The notes: generated by a model from the letters alone, not told the origin. 64,000 nucleotides of DNA from Dendrobium chrysotoxum (GCA_019925795.1 CM034314.1:32109774-32173773), one strand, 5' to 3'; positions 45,823-58,929 are shown, counted from the first letter of the stretch. Program-made: numbers and translations.

Positions 45823-47820
45823 AATTAGGTATTCATAACCCTATTAGGTGGACATTATTATTTATAACTCATATACTCAACAATTAGGGGTTATCGTATT
45901 TAGCCATATCCTATCATAATGGTGCCATTTACAATGAAAAACCCCTACAAAGCATAGATAATATCCTATGTTCTAAAACTAGGTTAATTTAATATATTTT
46001 TGTTTAATTTTAATTTAATTTTTAAGTGTAAGATGCAAAGTGTCTAATGAACTCTTAAGTAAGTCAAGAGTAGGCATAGGGAAGTAAATTTCAATTCATA
46101 AAATTTTCTTTGAGGGCAGCGCAACATCGAATGGGCACCACCAAATGGGAAGAATTGAGAGTTCTGTGGTGTCAGATGGGGAAATATAATTGAATGTGTA
46201 CTGCACTGTTAGGTGGAACCATTGTGGTTCCAAGCTTTCTAATGTTATGCTTCTTTGGGAGAACCTTGGTTCTAAGGAGGCTAGCATTATGGCACTAGAT
46301 CATATTAGTGGTTTTTATATAAATAAAATATATTAATCCATTTGTGCCAATACCCTCATCTAGCTAGTGTTAGACAAGAAAGGGGGAGAAGGGAGAGGAG
46401 AAGAGGTGAGAGAAAGAAATAAAGAAGCATTTAAGGCTAAAGCAATAAATTTATCCATCGATCCTATTTAGGATATTAAAGAGCACAAGGTAGATTTCTA
46501 AAACACTATCTTTGAATTCAATTCCAATAATTTTATATAAAGATTTATAAACAAAAATGTATTTTTCTTAGTTTTTTTTATGTAATCACCGCATAAATTT
46601 TAATATTTTGTCATACGCTTTATTCTAAACATTTTGACTATACGAAATTAGATTTTTGTTATTTGGTTTTTCCTACACAAATTTTTGATTGTATAATTGG
46701 ATTCAAGTTTTTCCTACAATTACAATAGTTATGTAAATGCCTCAGAATGAATATATAAATATCCCTCTGAAGTTTGAATTTTAGTAGGAAACATTTAGTT
46801 AGATGATGTTGTAATAGCAATAGGTTTTTTTTGCTTGCAATTCATGAATTATTTTGTACTTCATTGAATTATAATTTAGTCACTCTAGCATTAGCACTAT
46901 TCATATCATCATGTTGGAGATGTTCTAATATGTGAAAAAGTGCACTCTCAGATATATTATAAGGGCCCTATATAATCGATCTAAGCTCCATCAACTTAGA
47001 ATGGATGTGGAAGGGATTCAAGCCCCACTCTTTGAAATTAGGTATGGGAGGTTATGTGGCGTTATTTTGTTTTTATTTTGGCCCCACTTGCAAGACACAA
47101 GTGCAGAGGGTAAAAGGGAGGCTTATGTGGAACTGGAGTTATAGGCAAGCATCAAGACATTTGCATTTTAATCTTTGTGTATGTTAATACTTAAATATAT
47201 TAAGCATAAGAAATACTGAACAGAAAGTTAGTGATTCCTTAAAGTTTTGAAAAAACCTAGATGTAATATGGAAGTTAAGTGCAAGTGAACCTCTAATAGT
47301 AAGCATTCTATGATTCATTTAAAGCCATAGCATAAGTAGCTTCAAATATGGAAGTCATAACTTTAAATCATAAGTCAGGTTTTATTTTAACCTTATGTAT
47401 TTCTAACAAGTCATAGTATTTATTTTAATCAATTAACTATTATGTAATACTTAAATTTGGATATTAATATTTTTGATGGGTTAGTAAGAGAAGTCTACTA
47501 AACTGGTTATGCTAATCCATCAATATTTTATGATCTTTCAAGAAAAGGTAATGGTCCAATGGAGTAGAGAAGGGTAGAAGCTGGCTCTTCTAAACCATAG
47601 TTATTAAGACATTGTGTGGTAATACAAAATTTAATTATTTTTAATGCAAAGAACTTCTTGAGGGTGGATTATTGTACAAACATTTTAATGAATTGAAATA
47701 TGTTGAGTTATTTTTATTATTTAAATTTTACAGTAGCTTTGGTTGTCTATGCTGATAGTTGAGCTAAATTATATATTTATGGCTTTTATTTATTCCATTA
47801 GATCCTAGGGCATCACAGAG
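45821..47820. other. Anonymous DNA, possibly holding a worn gypsy LTR
   Basis: No gene is seen. The sequence ends GGGCATCACA before a PBS-like site at 47821, as a Ty3/gypsy 5' LTR would. A possible start TGTTGGAGATG lies near 46913. Without the partner LTR the limits are guesses. Confidence 0.35.
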
Positions 47821-47832
47821 TGCTATCAGTGT
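47821..47832 (+). other. Degenerate PBS-like site of a gypsy element
   Basis: TGCTATCAGTGT differs from TGGTATCAGAGC at three positions, and it stands just upstream of gypsy-like gag sequence. Confidence 0.4.
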
Positions 47833-48059
47833 AATGGCTTGGAAGGATTGCTATAGAAAATTATTAGTAAAAGTAAGAACAAAAATTTTATGCTTAGCTT
47901 AAAAGTATTTATTAGTCTACGATAAGTAAGTGTATAATTGAATCCATTTATCCTTAATATAGATTCAAATATTACTGCATCATGACTTGCTAAGAGAAAG
48001 AAGCAGATGATGGATAGAGTTCCAGTTAAGCTACTACAGTTCAAAGGACTGTGGGGGCT

Positions 48060-48960
48060 ATGAAATCTAATTTTACAATGCAGATTATTTGGTTAATGGC
48101 TCAACTGATGGGTGATAAGGGTAGGATGGCTAGAGTTAAGGGATATGCGATTGATAAGAATCTTTAATTATTTTTTAGATTAACTCCACCTCAATTTAAG
48201 GGCACTACTAAGCATCAAGAAGTTAAGGATTAATTGATGAGGATAAAGAAACCAGTTGATAGTATGCAGTGTTTGAAGGGTAGAAGGGTCATTTTAGTTA
48301 TATTCTTATTGGATAGAGAGGTAGAACACTAGTGATAGGCTATCATAGGGAGAGATTCTAGAGTAGACACAAGGAAGAGATTTCTTGAAAGGAGTTTAAA
48401 GAGACTCCCAAGAGTTGGTTCATGATGCCATCTTCCAAGAAATACATGTAGGAGTCCTTTTAGAGGTTACTACAAGGGAGTAAGATAATGATACAATTTG
48501 AGGCAGAGTTCATATCCTTTTCTTGGTATGCTTTTGAATTGGCCAGCACCCCTTAATTAAAGTGTTATCATTTTCTACATGGTTTGGAAGATAGTCTAAG
48601 GAATTCCCTGGTTCAATTTCACATCTAAGATTTTCTTGGGTTTATAAAGATAGCAGGGTTATTGGAGAATGACCTGATGTCCACTCAATAACAGTGGGAT
48701 GCCAGTAGGAAGTGGTTTGGTGAGAGTCCTCTTAGAGTGCATTTAGTGGGAAGAAGTCCAAGTTGGAAAGCAATAATTCTTGGAGGGGAGGACCTTTAGT
48801 TTCTAGAAGTGTTGGAGGATCTGTATTAGTTAATAGTGCACATGTTTATGGTCTCTGTATGAGAAGTATTAATGTTTTTATACACTAATTAGCATTTCAG
48901 GTGTGGCTAATATGACCATTGAGTGGCATAGTTTCTATAGAGAGCAGAAGAAGGGAGACC
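48060..48960 (+). pseudogene. Ty3/gypsy gag remnant
   Basis: Allowing for stops, the frame reads RLTPPQFKGTTKHQEV, then MRIKKPVDSMQC, then LLDREVEH. These fit the conserved gypsy Gag series (LxPPxFxGT, WLxxIEKIFxxLxC, LxGEAExW). Further on, FEAEFISFSWYAFEL and KCYHFLHGLEDSLRN match the later part of the same domain (FxxEFxxLxxYxPEL, RFxxGLxxxIR). Many stops are present. The pairing with a protease remnant at 49148 supports the call. Confidence 0.7.
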
Positions 48961-49147
48961 AAAAGCCAGGAAAATAAGAGTTAGGGGCACTAACAAGTCC
49001 TTTCTAGAGCAATTAGTGAAACCTCATCAATAAGTGGTGAAGGGAGATTTAGAGGGAGAAATGCAAGAGGATCTGTACCAGGAGTTCTATGGGATTCTAT
49101 TGTTGTATCTAGTGCAACCCCTAGTATATAGTCTTACTCAATAGTAG

Positions 49148-49300
49148 GTGAAAGAGGCACCATATATGGTGATGGTTATGGCAATTATTTTTGCACTCTC
49201 CTACCATATTCTATTTGATTGTAGAGCCAGTCATTCATTTCTTTCTAAGTATGTTATACATAGTTTAGATAATGTTTCTAAGACACCCCAAGACCTAAAT
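49148..49300 (+). pseudogene. Ty3/gypsy protease remnant
   Basis: The segment ILFDCRASHSFLSKYV corresponds to the gypsy protease core (LxDSGATHSFI), with DSGAT changed to DCRAS. No RT or integrase follows, so the element is truncated here. Confidence 0.62.
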
Positions 49301-49342
49301 TTTGAAAAATTACTATTTTTATCTATTAATTATATTACCTGA

Positions 49343-50490
49343 GCTTTTAATTAGTCTTTAATATAAAGAAATCTAGTGAAAGCAACTACAAATAATACAC
49401 ATCAAAATATTTCTATATTAGTCATAAAAATATAATATAAAATTAAACCAAAATTTTTATCATTCTCACTCCATGGATCCTAATCCCTTCCTAAAAACAT
49501 GTAAAAATTTTGGAGTGATCTAATAGTTTACTATGTTACTTGAACCTACAACTAAAATAAATGCATGGCAATAGAAGGTGATCTGCATGAAATCATTAAG
49601 CTATATCAATATGAAAATATAACTATAAAAGCATGTAGGTGTTAATATATATAATGTCATTTTATAAGAGCAATAAAAATTATTAAAAGCAATATAATTT
49701 TGAATTGGTGATTAGTAGCCATATTAAGGATTCATAGACTTTTAGACTTTTAAATAATTTAATATAATTTTTTTCTTTAAAGGACAAGTCAAACTCTATA
49801 ATCTCAATATCAAGCCATTTTAGATTCAATCAAACTCCTTTTTTTTAATGATAAGCTGACTTCCAATTTTGAAGGTCAACTTAGAAATAAATTTATGAGT
49901 GTGGTTGTACAAATTCATATTATTTTACATTAAATCTATGTGTGGTTTGGCCAACATTAATTTATTTATCTAGCTCCATTAAACTAACTATATTAAATTT
50001 TGTCTAATTGAAATTGGATATCCATATGAACACCATTAGAAAAGAAGTTATTTTTAATTTAATTTCTTCATTTGATATCCTAGATTTAACTTAAAATGAA
50101 AATTTTAGGACACATAAGTAAAAAACCTGACATATGAAATGTATTGACCTAATGCTTCTTCATAGAATTCATCCCATACCACAGAGGTGATAAACCATTA
50201 GATTATGGATGAAAGCTCATGTTTAACCTCTAGTAGGGTGATTTAAGACAACGCAAAATTTTGACAAGTATGAATATTTTTTTGAACATCACACAACGAT
50301 TCTCTATCTCTAACAAAATGGATTAGAAGGCACTCTAAATGAAAGAACAATGCAATATGGTACCAAAGAAAACCATGTATACTAAGACATATAATAATTT
50401 AACTATAGCTAAAATTTAGAGATGGAGAATGAAATGTGCCCCACCAAGGTCTCCAAATTTGTTAAAGCTGGAGTACTTTTATGAAAATGT
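49343..50490. other. Anonymous A+T-rich DNA
   Basis: I see no gene, RNA or repeat that I can name between the gypsy remnant and the LINE tail. Confidence 0.5.
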
Positions 50491-50494
50491 GATA

Positions 50495-53410
50495 ACAAAA
50501 CTACAACATCATCATGATCATCAAGCTCTTATCCCACTGTGTGGGGGTAGTAGCATGAATTCTTTTTCTCCATTATTCTCTATTAAGTCAAATTCTTATT
50601 TAAAAATTGTAAAAAAAATTTCATTTCTTATAATTTCAAACCAAGTCTTTTTATTTATACCTCTACCTCAACTTAACATAGACTAGATCTTATACATTTA
50701 CTATCCTAATCTAGTCATCAAAAGGCTAACAACATATGTGAATCAGCTAAGGAAACTCTCTATAATCTTATTTTCCACTGGAACTACTCTAACCTTTTTA
50801 TATTTATACTCATCTTGCATTCTATCTCTATGTGTAAGGCTTCTCATCCACCTAATTATAAACATCTCTACAACACTTGAAATAATTTATGCTTCACTTT
50901 TATTGGCCAATATTCTATGCCATAAAGCATTGCAGGTCTCACAACCATCTTATAAAATTTTCATTTAGGTTTAAGGCTACTTTTCTATCACTAAAAAAGC
51001 TTGGTGCATTCCTCCACTTCAATCATCCAACTTGAATTTTGCTAAAAATATCCACATCTATTTTACCATTGCTCTGAACAATATACCTAAGATATCTAAA
51101 TGTGCACTCTTTTTAATGCATAGATTACCCAAAGTCACAATCCCTCACTAGATCTATTATTATTAAAATAACCCTTCATATATGTTTATTAGATCTAATA
51201 AAATGAAAACCTTTAGACTCTATGGTTGACTTCCATAATTTAAGTTTTCCTTCAGTTCCCTCTCTAATCTTATCAACAAGAAGATTATGATTACTAGAAA
51301 ACATACACTTGTGTACATCCTCTTACAAATGTTTAGTAGGAACATCTACGACGAAAGAAAAAAGATATGGGCTTAAAGTTGATCCTTAATTAAATTCGGC
51401 TGAAATAGAAAAATACTTACTCAAACCACCTTTCGATTGAACCCAACAATTCCTATATAGATATCCTTAATGACTTGAATATAAGCAATATTAACTCCTT
51501 TCTTTTCTAGAACTCTCCAAGGCAATTCTCTTAGAACTTTATCTTATCCTTTCTCTAAATCAATAAAAATTATATATAGATCCTCCTTAATCTCTCTATA
51601 CTTCCCCCTCAAACCTCTCAATAAATGTACAGCTTACCAATTAGACCTACCCAATATGAATCCAAATTAATTTTGAGAAGCATTAGAATCTTTTCATACA
51701 TATCTTTAATTACTCTATCCCTTAATTTTAATATATGGCATATTAACTTAATTCCTTTATAATTCGCACACACTTGTACATCATCTTTATTTTAAAAAAA
51801 GGAGCCAACACATTCCTCTCCACACATCTGACATGTTTTAATACTTCAAAGTAATATTAAAAAGTTTAGTATGCCAATAAGTTCAACCATCTCCTTTTCA
51901 TACTATATTTTCTTTAAAAACTCTCTAACTTCAATTTTATTAATATGATGACAAAAATAAAAATATTTTCATTTAGAGTGCTAAGGTCACTATTTTCAAT
52001 CATATTCTTATAATATTCATTAAAAAACTTATCAGAATATATCATCAACTTAGAGAGAATATCCTCTTCTAGTAAAAGAACTTTTTGATCTTCAACCTTA
52101 ATGCACTTTACTCAAACTAGATCATTACTTATCATATCTTTTTTCTTGGCTAACTTATGCATAAAATTTTCACCTTCCTTTGTAGCTAATCTATTATATA
52201 AATCACTAAAAGAAAATTTATTTATCTCACATATTCCTTTTCGAGACTCCCTATGGGCCCTAATGTATCTTCCCAATTTTTGACTTTTAAATATAAACTA
52301 ATTTTTGTAACTAAACTTCTTCTTTTTGATATTTTCTTACATATTTTGATTCCACAAAAAAATCTTTTAACTATTAGGAACTTTTTCTTTTGATACTCCA
52401 AGCACATACTTTATAACAATCTTAGTATCACTAGTTATTTTCTCCAACATAACATTCGCTTCCTTTTAAACGAATAAAATCTTGAGATTTGAATCTTACT
52501 CTAAAAAATATTTTTAATTCTTTAAATGTCATCACATACCCCTAGGACAACATTTTACCTTAGTTTTGATTTTTCAACCTAAATCTTTAAGTCCAAAACC
52601 AATAAATAATGCTGGGTATGTAAACATTCACTAGGAATGACCTTACAATTTTTGTAATTTAAAGAACTATTTTTTTCTTATTAGAAAATAATCAATGGAA
52701 GTTTTACTATATCTATTCTTATAAGTGATAAGATGCTCCTCTCATTTCTTAAATAAGATATTACCAATTACAAAATTATAAGCTAGAGTAAAAATTAATA
52801 TGGTCTTACCACCTTCATTAGATTCTCTAAACTCATAGCCAACATGAATGCTTTTAAAATCATCTACCAATCTACTAACAAGTTCATTTAAATCTATTCC
52901 AATAAAAACTTTTTTTTCAATAGGTATAGTTTATATTAATTGCTTATAATTCATTTCAAAATTTTAAATTTTAACTTATATCTAACAAACTTGAGGAGCA
53001 TACACACTTATAATATTAGTAATATTAACATTAATAATAATTTTTAAGCTGTTGTTCTATCTCTAATTCTATTATTTTTTATAATAGTTGCCTTCAATAT
53101 CTCTTTCTATAATCACATGCACACCATTTCTATTATGATTGCTACAAAAATACTATAGATTAAATCCTAAACTATCATTCTCCTAACCCTTTTCTCAAAA
53201 AAATTTAGTTTCAGAAATATATAGATCTATGAATCATACAATCTATTAGTTTTATTATTTTTCTTGTAAGAGAAACTATATTCCAAGTTCTATCCTAATT
53301 TTATTTTCATGGACTAAGTTCTTCGCCCATATCCACGTATGATGTGGGATCCCTTGCTTATTTAACACTGCACCTAGGAGTCAATGCAATGGCCCTTCCA
53401 CACTTTTTGG
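50495..53410 (-). mobile_element. RTE-like non-LTR retrotransposon (LINE), decayed, near full length
   Basis: On the minus strand, DRTWNIVSL (about 53300) resembles the start of the plant LINE endonuclease frame. It is followed by ISVYAPQV, KVFIGIDLN and EEHLITYKNRYSKTSIDYFLIRK (an APE-type endonuclease, to about 52650). RT then shows GSTLSPYLFSFVVD, LLVDKIREGTEGKLKLW, a ruined catalytic box (SNH in place of ADD), FYKMVVRPAMLYGIEYW and GRGINKKTWFEIIRN. The 3' end has GTGGGATAAGAGCTTGATGAT and trinucleotide repeats (plus-strand 50495-50530), typical of plant RTE elements. Many stops are present. No ORF1 is seen, as expected for this clade. Confidence 0.85.
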
Positions 53411-54445
53411 TGTATTCAGGCCATACATAGCACAATCTATTAAATAATTTATATCATGATTGTTTGATAACTTTTAGGATACCTCTCAACTACCTAACAA
53501 AACCTTCACTTGGAAATTATGTGAAATGCAATGAAAAATTGAAGGGTATAATTACCTTGGGATGATATCAATGATTGATAAAAGAGGTTTAATCTTATAT
53601 TAAGACATTCGATATGGTCAAGATTACAAATGATAAGCTAATTAGATGTATAATAGATTTATCCTTTTTAATTTAAAGAAAATAGGAGCATAATATTCTC
53701 AAAAGTATATTATTTTTATGGTTAATTACTTTTTCAGAGATACCAAAAAAAATATCAAGATTAAGAAATTTAGTTTGTGATTTACACATGTTTATTCGAA
53801 TAATACTGATCTCCTCTACTAATGAAAGTTAAATGGCCCAGAATGAGAATATTAGTTGAAATTAGTTAGATCTTAGGCATGACTAAATGGGCAATAATGT
53901 TTGTAATGAAGTAAAGTGCTAAGGAATGCTACACTCAATAATATGCTTTATAGTTGAATTTATGGCATGGTAAATACTACATATAAGCTCTTAGGATGGG
54001 GGAGACACAATTATATAATTGTGATCTTAGTAAGACAAATTCTATGTACGAAAAAGTCGTTCTTCTTATAAGATGCTTTAATTTACCATTTGAGAAAGGT
54101 GACATGACCAAAGATTATTGATTTTATTTTTTAAAATATTAGACACTATTTGGATCATTAGGATACCCTAAGTTTATATAGCAAAAGAAAGATGGAGGTG
54201 ATTGAGAGCAAAAATTTCATTTCATTAATAAATTTCGTCCTGTTGTGTCTCCTCTCATGATGGTTAGGGTTCTCTAGCGTCTCCGCCTCCTTTTTTCTTT
54301 CGCCTGTGATTGCTCGGTAATCTCCTTCCTCTTTATCTAATTTCTTGTTTTCTCTTATGATTTTTGGTTGGATGATCGTAAATCATGTGGGTGACCTTAG
54401 TTTTTTGGAGGGAAAGTTTAAATCGCACTCTTTCCAGGATGCCTT
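53411..54445. other. Anonymous DNA left of E4
   Basis: No gene is recognised. A pyrimidine-rich stretch (about 54240-54360) precedes the E4 LTR. GCCTT (54441-54445) is the left copy of the E4 target site; the other copy lies outside the window. Confidence 0.45.
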
Positions 54446-54856
54446 TGAAAGTGCGAAAAGGTTGTTAGACCTATTGCTCACGCCCCTAGGCTAACCAAGA
54501 GGGGGGGGGGTGAATTGGTCTATTTAAAAATTACTTTTGGAATTCTAGAAAAATTTTAAGTAAATCGTACTTTACGATTTGACTTCGTACAGTATGAACA
54601 GAGTTAATTTTTTTTCCTTCAAATCACAGAATTTTAACCACAGAAAGAAAATAAAACGCAGAAAAAGAACACTGCAGAAAAGTAAACAGTAAGAACAGAA
54701 AATACCAGAATTTATAGTGGTTCGGTCAAACACGACCTCCATCCACTCCCTAGAGACTCCTTCTCTAGGTATTGCACTAAACTCAAGTGACTCTCCTTTT
54801 GCCCCCACAGCAAGGCGGAGAAGCCTTTACAAACTCTCTTCCACCAACCTGGTGCG

Positions 54857-55285
54857 GCAGAGAACCGTCGTCCTTTTTCACGCTCCTGGTGAAGGCAGAG
54901 AACCAAACATCCTTTTACACTCTCCAAGTGCGAAATAGAACCCTCGTCCTTTTCACCCTCCTCGTGAAGGCTGAGAATCATACGTCCTTTAACACTCTCC
55001 AAGTGCTTCAGAGAACCGTCGTCCTTTTTCACCCTAATGGTGAAGGCAAAGAACCAAACGTCCTTTTACACTCTCCAAGTGCGACAGAGAACCGTCGTCC
55101 TTTTTTACCCTCCTAGTGAAGGCAGGGAACCAAATGTCCTTTTACACTCTCGAAGTGCGGCAGAGAACCGTCGTCCTTTTTCACCCTCCTAGTGAAGGCA
55201 GAAAACCAACTGTCCTTTTACACTCTCCAAGTGTGGCAGAGAACCATCATCCTTTTCACCCTCCAAGTAACGGCAGAGAACTGAA
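54857..55285 (-). repeat. Expanded 38-bp minisatellite in the E4 LTR with a 76-bp dimer order
   Basis: About 11-12 units are present, each with (plus strand) GCAGAGAACC followed by TCCTTTT and a CTCC-AGTG segment. Two unit types alternate, AGAACCGTCGTCC / CCCTCCTAGTGAAG and AGAACCAAACGTCC / ACTCTCCAAGTGCG, which gives a 76-bp higher-order repeat. E3 LTRs have about three units and E5/E6 about three homologous 39-40 bp units. Confidence 0.9.
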
Positions 55286-55508
55286 ATCCTCTCAACAAAA
55301 CTCTTGCAAAAGTCCCCAAGGAAATTAAGAAGATGCTAGAAGAATAAGTAAGAAAATCCTCATAATTAGATAACCTTGTGATTCCCATCACAATTCTCTC
55401 TTCAAAGATTTCTCAACACTTACTCCCAAGCACTCTCCCAATAACTCTCCCTTTCACTCTCCAAAAGAATTTTCACAGAAGGATTTTTTTACAAGTCAGT
55501 TTAAAGAT

Positions 55509-55517
55509 CCTTATATA
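55509..55517 (-). promoter_or_regulatory. TATA box of the E4 LTR
   Basis: The element strand reads TATATAAGG just after the palindrome array. E3 has TATTTAAGG at the same place. Confidence 0.6.
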
Positions 55518-55559
55518 ATAAGGGCAAGAAAAACCTCCAAAAACTAAAATTTTCAAGTT

Positions 55560-56130
55560 TCATGCGTCCCGATCTTCCCGTATGATCGATCTTCATACTA
55601 TATGAATAGTTCAAATCATTGAACTATTCATCTCGTACGATTCCATACGAACCTAAAATAGAGTCGTTCGTACCACAAAATCTTCGATACGAATTATATT
55701 TCGTACTGTATGAATAGTTAAAAAATGAATGATTCGTACGTACGAACCAGTACGAACCCAATTCAGTGCCCTTCATACAACAAAATATCATGTACGAAAT
55801 AAATTTTGTACTGTACGAATAATTCAAAAATGAATGATTTGTCCCGTACGAACCAGTACGAACGTAATTCGGTGCCCTTCGTACAACAAAATATAGTGTA
55901 CGAAATAAATTTTGTACTGTAAGAATAGTTCAAAAATGAATGATTCATCCCGTACGAACAAGTACAAATCGAATTCAGTGCCCTTCGTATAATAAAATAT
56001 GGTGTACAAAATAAATTTCGTACTGTACGAAATGAACTTAGAAAAAATTTCAAGACAAATATATTCATTAAGAGGATAAATGTACAGATCATCCCGTACG
56101 ATTGTATATCGTACTGTACGATCAATTTAA
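55560..56130 (-). repeat. Palindrome array in the E4 LTR
   Basis: TTCGTACTGTACGAA-like units recur within about 100-base blocks that also hold GTACGAACCAGTACGAAC. They are the same class as in E3. Confidence 0.85.
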
Positions 56131-56432
56131 AAATTCAATTTTTCACTCCCCCATTGTATGTGTGTGCACAGTTATCCAACTTACAATCACACTCTCTCAG
56201 ACTCAAGAAAATAAAATATACAGACTTCACTTATAATAAATATTAACACTTGAACTTGAAGTCTTCAGAAATATGGAGTGTGAGTATCCTGAAAAACATG
56301 TTGGTACACACAAAAAAGAAACTCCAATATATGTTAGGAGAGGAATAAAAAAAATAAAAAACTTTTGTAATCATCAAAAAATAATTTGTATCAGAATTTT
56401 CTTGAACGAACGGATTTACACAAATCATAACA

Positions 56433-56780
56433 ATCTCCCCCTTTTTGATGATGGCAAAACATTTATTTATTTGGTTTCCATTAAGTTCATATGTCTCCTA
56501 AACTTCCACTAAATGAACACTCCCCCTACGTAAATGAACTCCTACACTCCCTCTAAAACTTAAGCCCCCCCTAAAGAAATGACCTATCCTAAATAAGGGA
56601 TAAAAGGAGAACATACTGAATAAGCGAAGGAAAGGGTAAGAAGAACATGCAACACAAGCACTACAAACACTACACACAAGCAACGTACATACATACACAA
56701 GCAATTAAAAACTTAAATGCAACAAGTCAAAATAAAGTCAATCAAACAAAGTCAAACAATAAAACTCTCCTCCTTTTGAC
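56433..56780 (-). other. E4 polypurine tracts
   Basis: On the plus strand, ATCTCCCCCTTTTT (56433) abuts the LTR. CACTCCCCCTA (about 56519), CACTCCCTCTAAA (about 56545) and GCCCCCCCTAAA (about 56565) follow, then CTCTCCTCCTTTTGACA (about 56765). This mirrors the set of PPT-like runs in E3. Confidence 0.75.
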
Positions 56781-57059
56781 AACAACAAAAAGGGACACTC
56801 AAATTAGTTGAGAAGTGGAATAATGTTAAATAAATTTTAACTACAAAATTTAAATTAAATGTAAAAAATAAAGACTCAAAAGTGTTAGATTGCATATTAT
56901 AATAAGGAGAAGAAAAGTTGATCTAAAGAAGTAATGTATTAGATAGATTAGTAGCCTCAACTTTTACACAAAAGATGAAATAACATTACCAAATTTCTAA
57001 GTCAAAAGTGACAATCATTGATTAGTGAATTTGGAGAAAATGCTAAAGGAAAGAACAAT

Positions 57060-57240
57060 TGGTGACATTGCGTATCTTTTCAAAGTATAGGCTAATTTTG
57101 TGCCTCTTTCTAGATTTGGCGATATTGCGCATCTTTTATTGAATGGCACACTTTGTGTGTCCTTTTAGATTTGGCAACATTACGCATCTTTTATTATATT
57201 GCACATTTTGTGCATCTTTTTAAGCTTTGCTTTGTTTGTT
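57060..57240 (-). repeat. E4 GATGCGC repeat array
   Basis: Units such as GATGCGCAATATCGCC on the element strand alternate with GCACAAAATGTGC types. The array lies downstream of the extra ORF, as in E3. Confidence 0.78.
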
Positions 57241-57781
57241 TTCATTTGATAAGATTCTTTCCAACAACACTATCTCTGGGTCACAAATACAATAATGAAC
57301 ACTTTGATAAAGAATGTAAGAGTAATATTATGACATCAAATATATATCAATTTAGACTAAATAATACATGTCTAAATAAGATAAAGTAAGATCTTCTAAT
57401 CCACACCAAATCATAACGAAATCTAAATATTTTGAGAATTTAATGTTATGCATAGAATTTTCTATTGTAATATAAACTCAATTAATATTTTAGAACTTTA
57501 ATCAACTGCAGTCGAGTGCTTTAAGATTAGAATGTTTTTAGTCAATAACACAAAATAATATGCACAGAAACCTTGAACATTTCATTTCTAATCAGTTCAA
57601 AACCATACATCATAGCAAGTTTTACTTTGGAGCACATATCATAAGATAAAGTTGCTATCACTCTCAATATAATAATCATAAAATAAACATCAACAAGACA
57701 AATCATCAAATAAGCCAAGAAACAAAGAAGAATAACAAAGACAACCACAATCATATCCAAGCTAAGCCAATACAAAGCATA
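57241..57781 (-). other. E4 spacer after the extra ORF
   Basis: This non-coding sequence matches E3 17621-18179. No gene is seen. Confidence 0.6.
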
Positions 57782-58877
57782 CTAGAAATCTAAAGGACCC
57801 TGATCTGGAGGAGGTGGTGGAGCGCCGAACAGAGCACAACAGCTATTAAGTGTGGCAATATTTGTATTCACTGACTCGAATTGGTCCCTTATCCATACCA
57901 TATCCTCTTTGTTCAGATCATCCTATTACTTTAGGTGTGCCTCCACATGATCAAATCTTTGATCCATCCTATTAAATCACTGGACCATATCCTGGTAGAA
58001 GTCTTGGTTGGGTCCAGGTGCAGGTGCAGGAGCAGGAGCATGTGCAGGTTCATCATCAGAACTAATCACTTTTCATCTCTCCCAAAAATTGCTCTAAAAA
58101 GGCATCAGTGAAATAGAGTGGGAGTTCTGAAGGTCCGTCAGGATGGATTATGTTGTACTTTTTCTCAAGAATAAAATAGATTACATGACCAAGGGCAATA
58201 TTCTTCTTCCTCTTTACACTGGGTTGGCCAATATCAGTAAGGTAAAAGATGTAGTCCAAAAGTAGTTGGGCTTCATCAATTGGTTGACCAGACATGATCA
58301 GGTAAGTGACATAAGAGAGAAGAGGGGTCATATTTTCTCTATCTCCGGCCTTAGAAATGATAGAGCTCCTGAGAACATGTTGAATTATATGGGCATTTTG
58401 GTTTAAGGTTTCAACTCGAGGAACATGAGTTGGTTGTCTTACACCGCTAATGACCTGATTGACTTTAGTCTAGTCATAATAAGATCGAGCTGTTAAAGTA
58501 TTTTCCCGAATGCCCATTGTTCTTAAATGAAAATATGCTCCTAAATCTTCCTTGGTAATTTCTACTCTTTATTTCAAAACATAAGAAGAGACCCTAGTGT
58601 GATCTTGACTAAAAGTCATATTGGCTAGAAAAATATGAAAGAGGTCTCTATTGTATGAGTAGATTAGAGTGAGAAGGAAGGAGAAATGGGTAGTATCAAA
58701 GAGAGGCATTACTGTAAAATGGAGATTTTCATGCAGCAGAATGCGAGAAGGAGTGATTTTGGATGCGGCATACCTATAATATGCCTCTTTATTTTGCCCA
58801 CTCAAAAAATTATCATCCCAGTCCCTCCTAGAAGAAACCCCTTTGGATTGACGCACTCTTTTTCCACTTCCTAACAT
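57782..58877 (-). pseudogene. E4 extra ORF, frameshifted
   Basis: The start at 58877 gives MLGSGKRVRQSKG. The frame stays open through YYRYAASKITPSRIL, FTVMPLFDTTHFSFLL and VSSYVLK, then meets a stop where E3 has Q. Later parts (MTPLLSYVTYLIMSG, ALGHVIYFILEKKYNII) match E3. Near 58080 a frameshift diverts the C-terminal part, but the tail APPPPPDQGP and a stop at 57782-57784 are clear. Only one copy of the segment duplicated in E3 is present. A TATAAAAGGG box stands about 55 bases before the start. There are no evident membrane segments; the function is unknown. Confidence 0.82.
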
Positions 58878-58929
58878 TATTATGCTCTAAAGGGTTTGAA
58901 GAGATGGTGAAATGAGAGAAAATGACCCT

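Larger units (their letters stand above)
54446..56432 (-). repeat. E4 3' LTR
   Basis: The LTR is 1,987 bp with TG (element strand TGTTATGATTTG at 56432) and CA ends. It is longer than the E3 LTRs mainly because the 38-bp minisatellite is expanded (54857-55285). It keeps the palindrome array (56130 down to 55560), TATATAAGG (55517-55509), the core (54830-54710) and a run of 10 G on the plus strand (54501-54510). Confidence 0.93.

Noticed and set aside
46913..47817. Candidate 5' LTR of the gypsy remnant
   Set aside because: Only the PBS-like site and a possible TG start support it. No partner LTR is visible, so I kept it as a remark on the anonymous interval.
54787..55328. Open frames of 60-110 codons with repeated FHPP/REP-like words in the LTR minisatellites
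   Set aside because: They come from a 38-bp repeat, which is not a multiple of three, read in several frames and on both strands. The repeat is in an LTR leader and has no start context or homologue.
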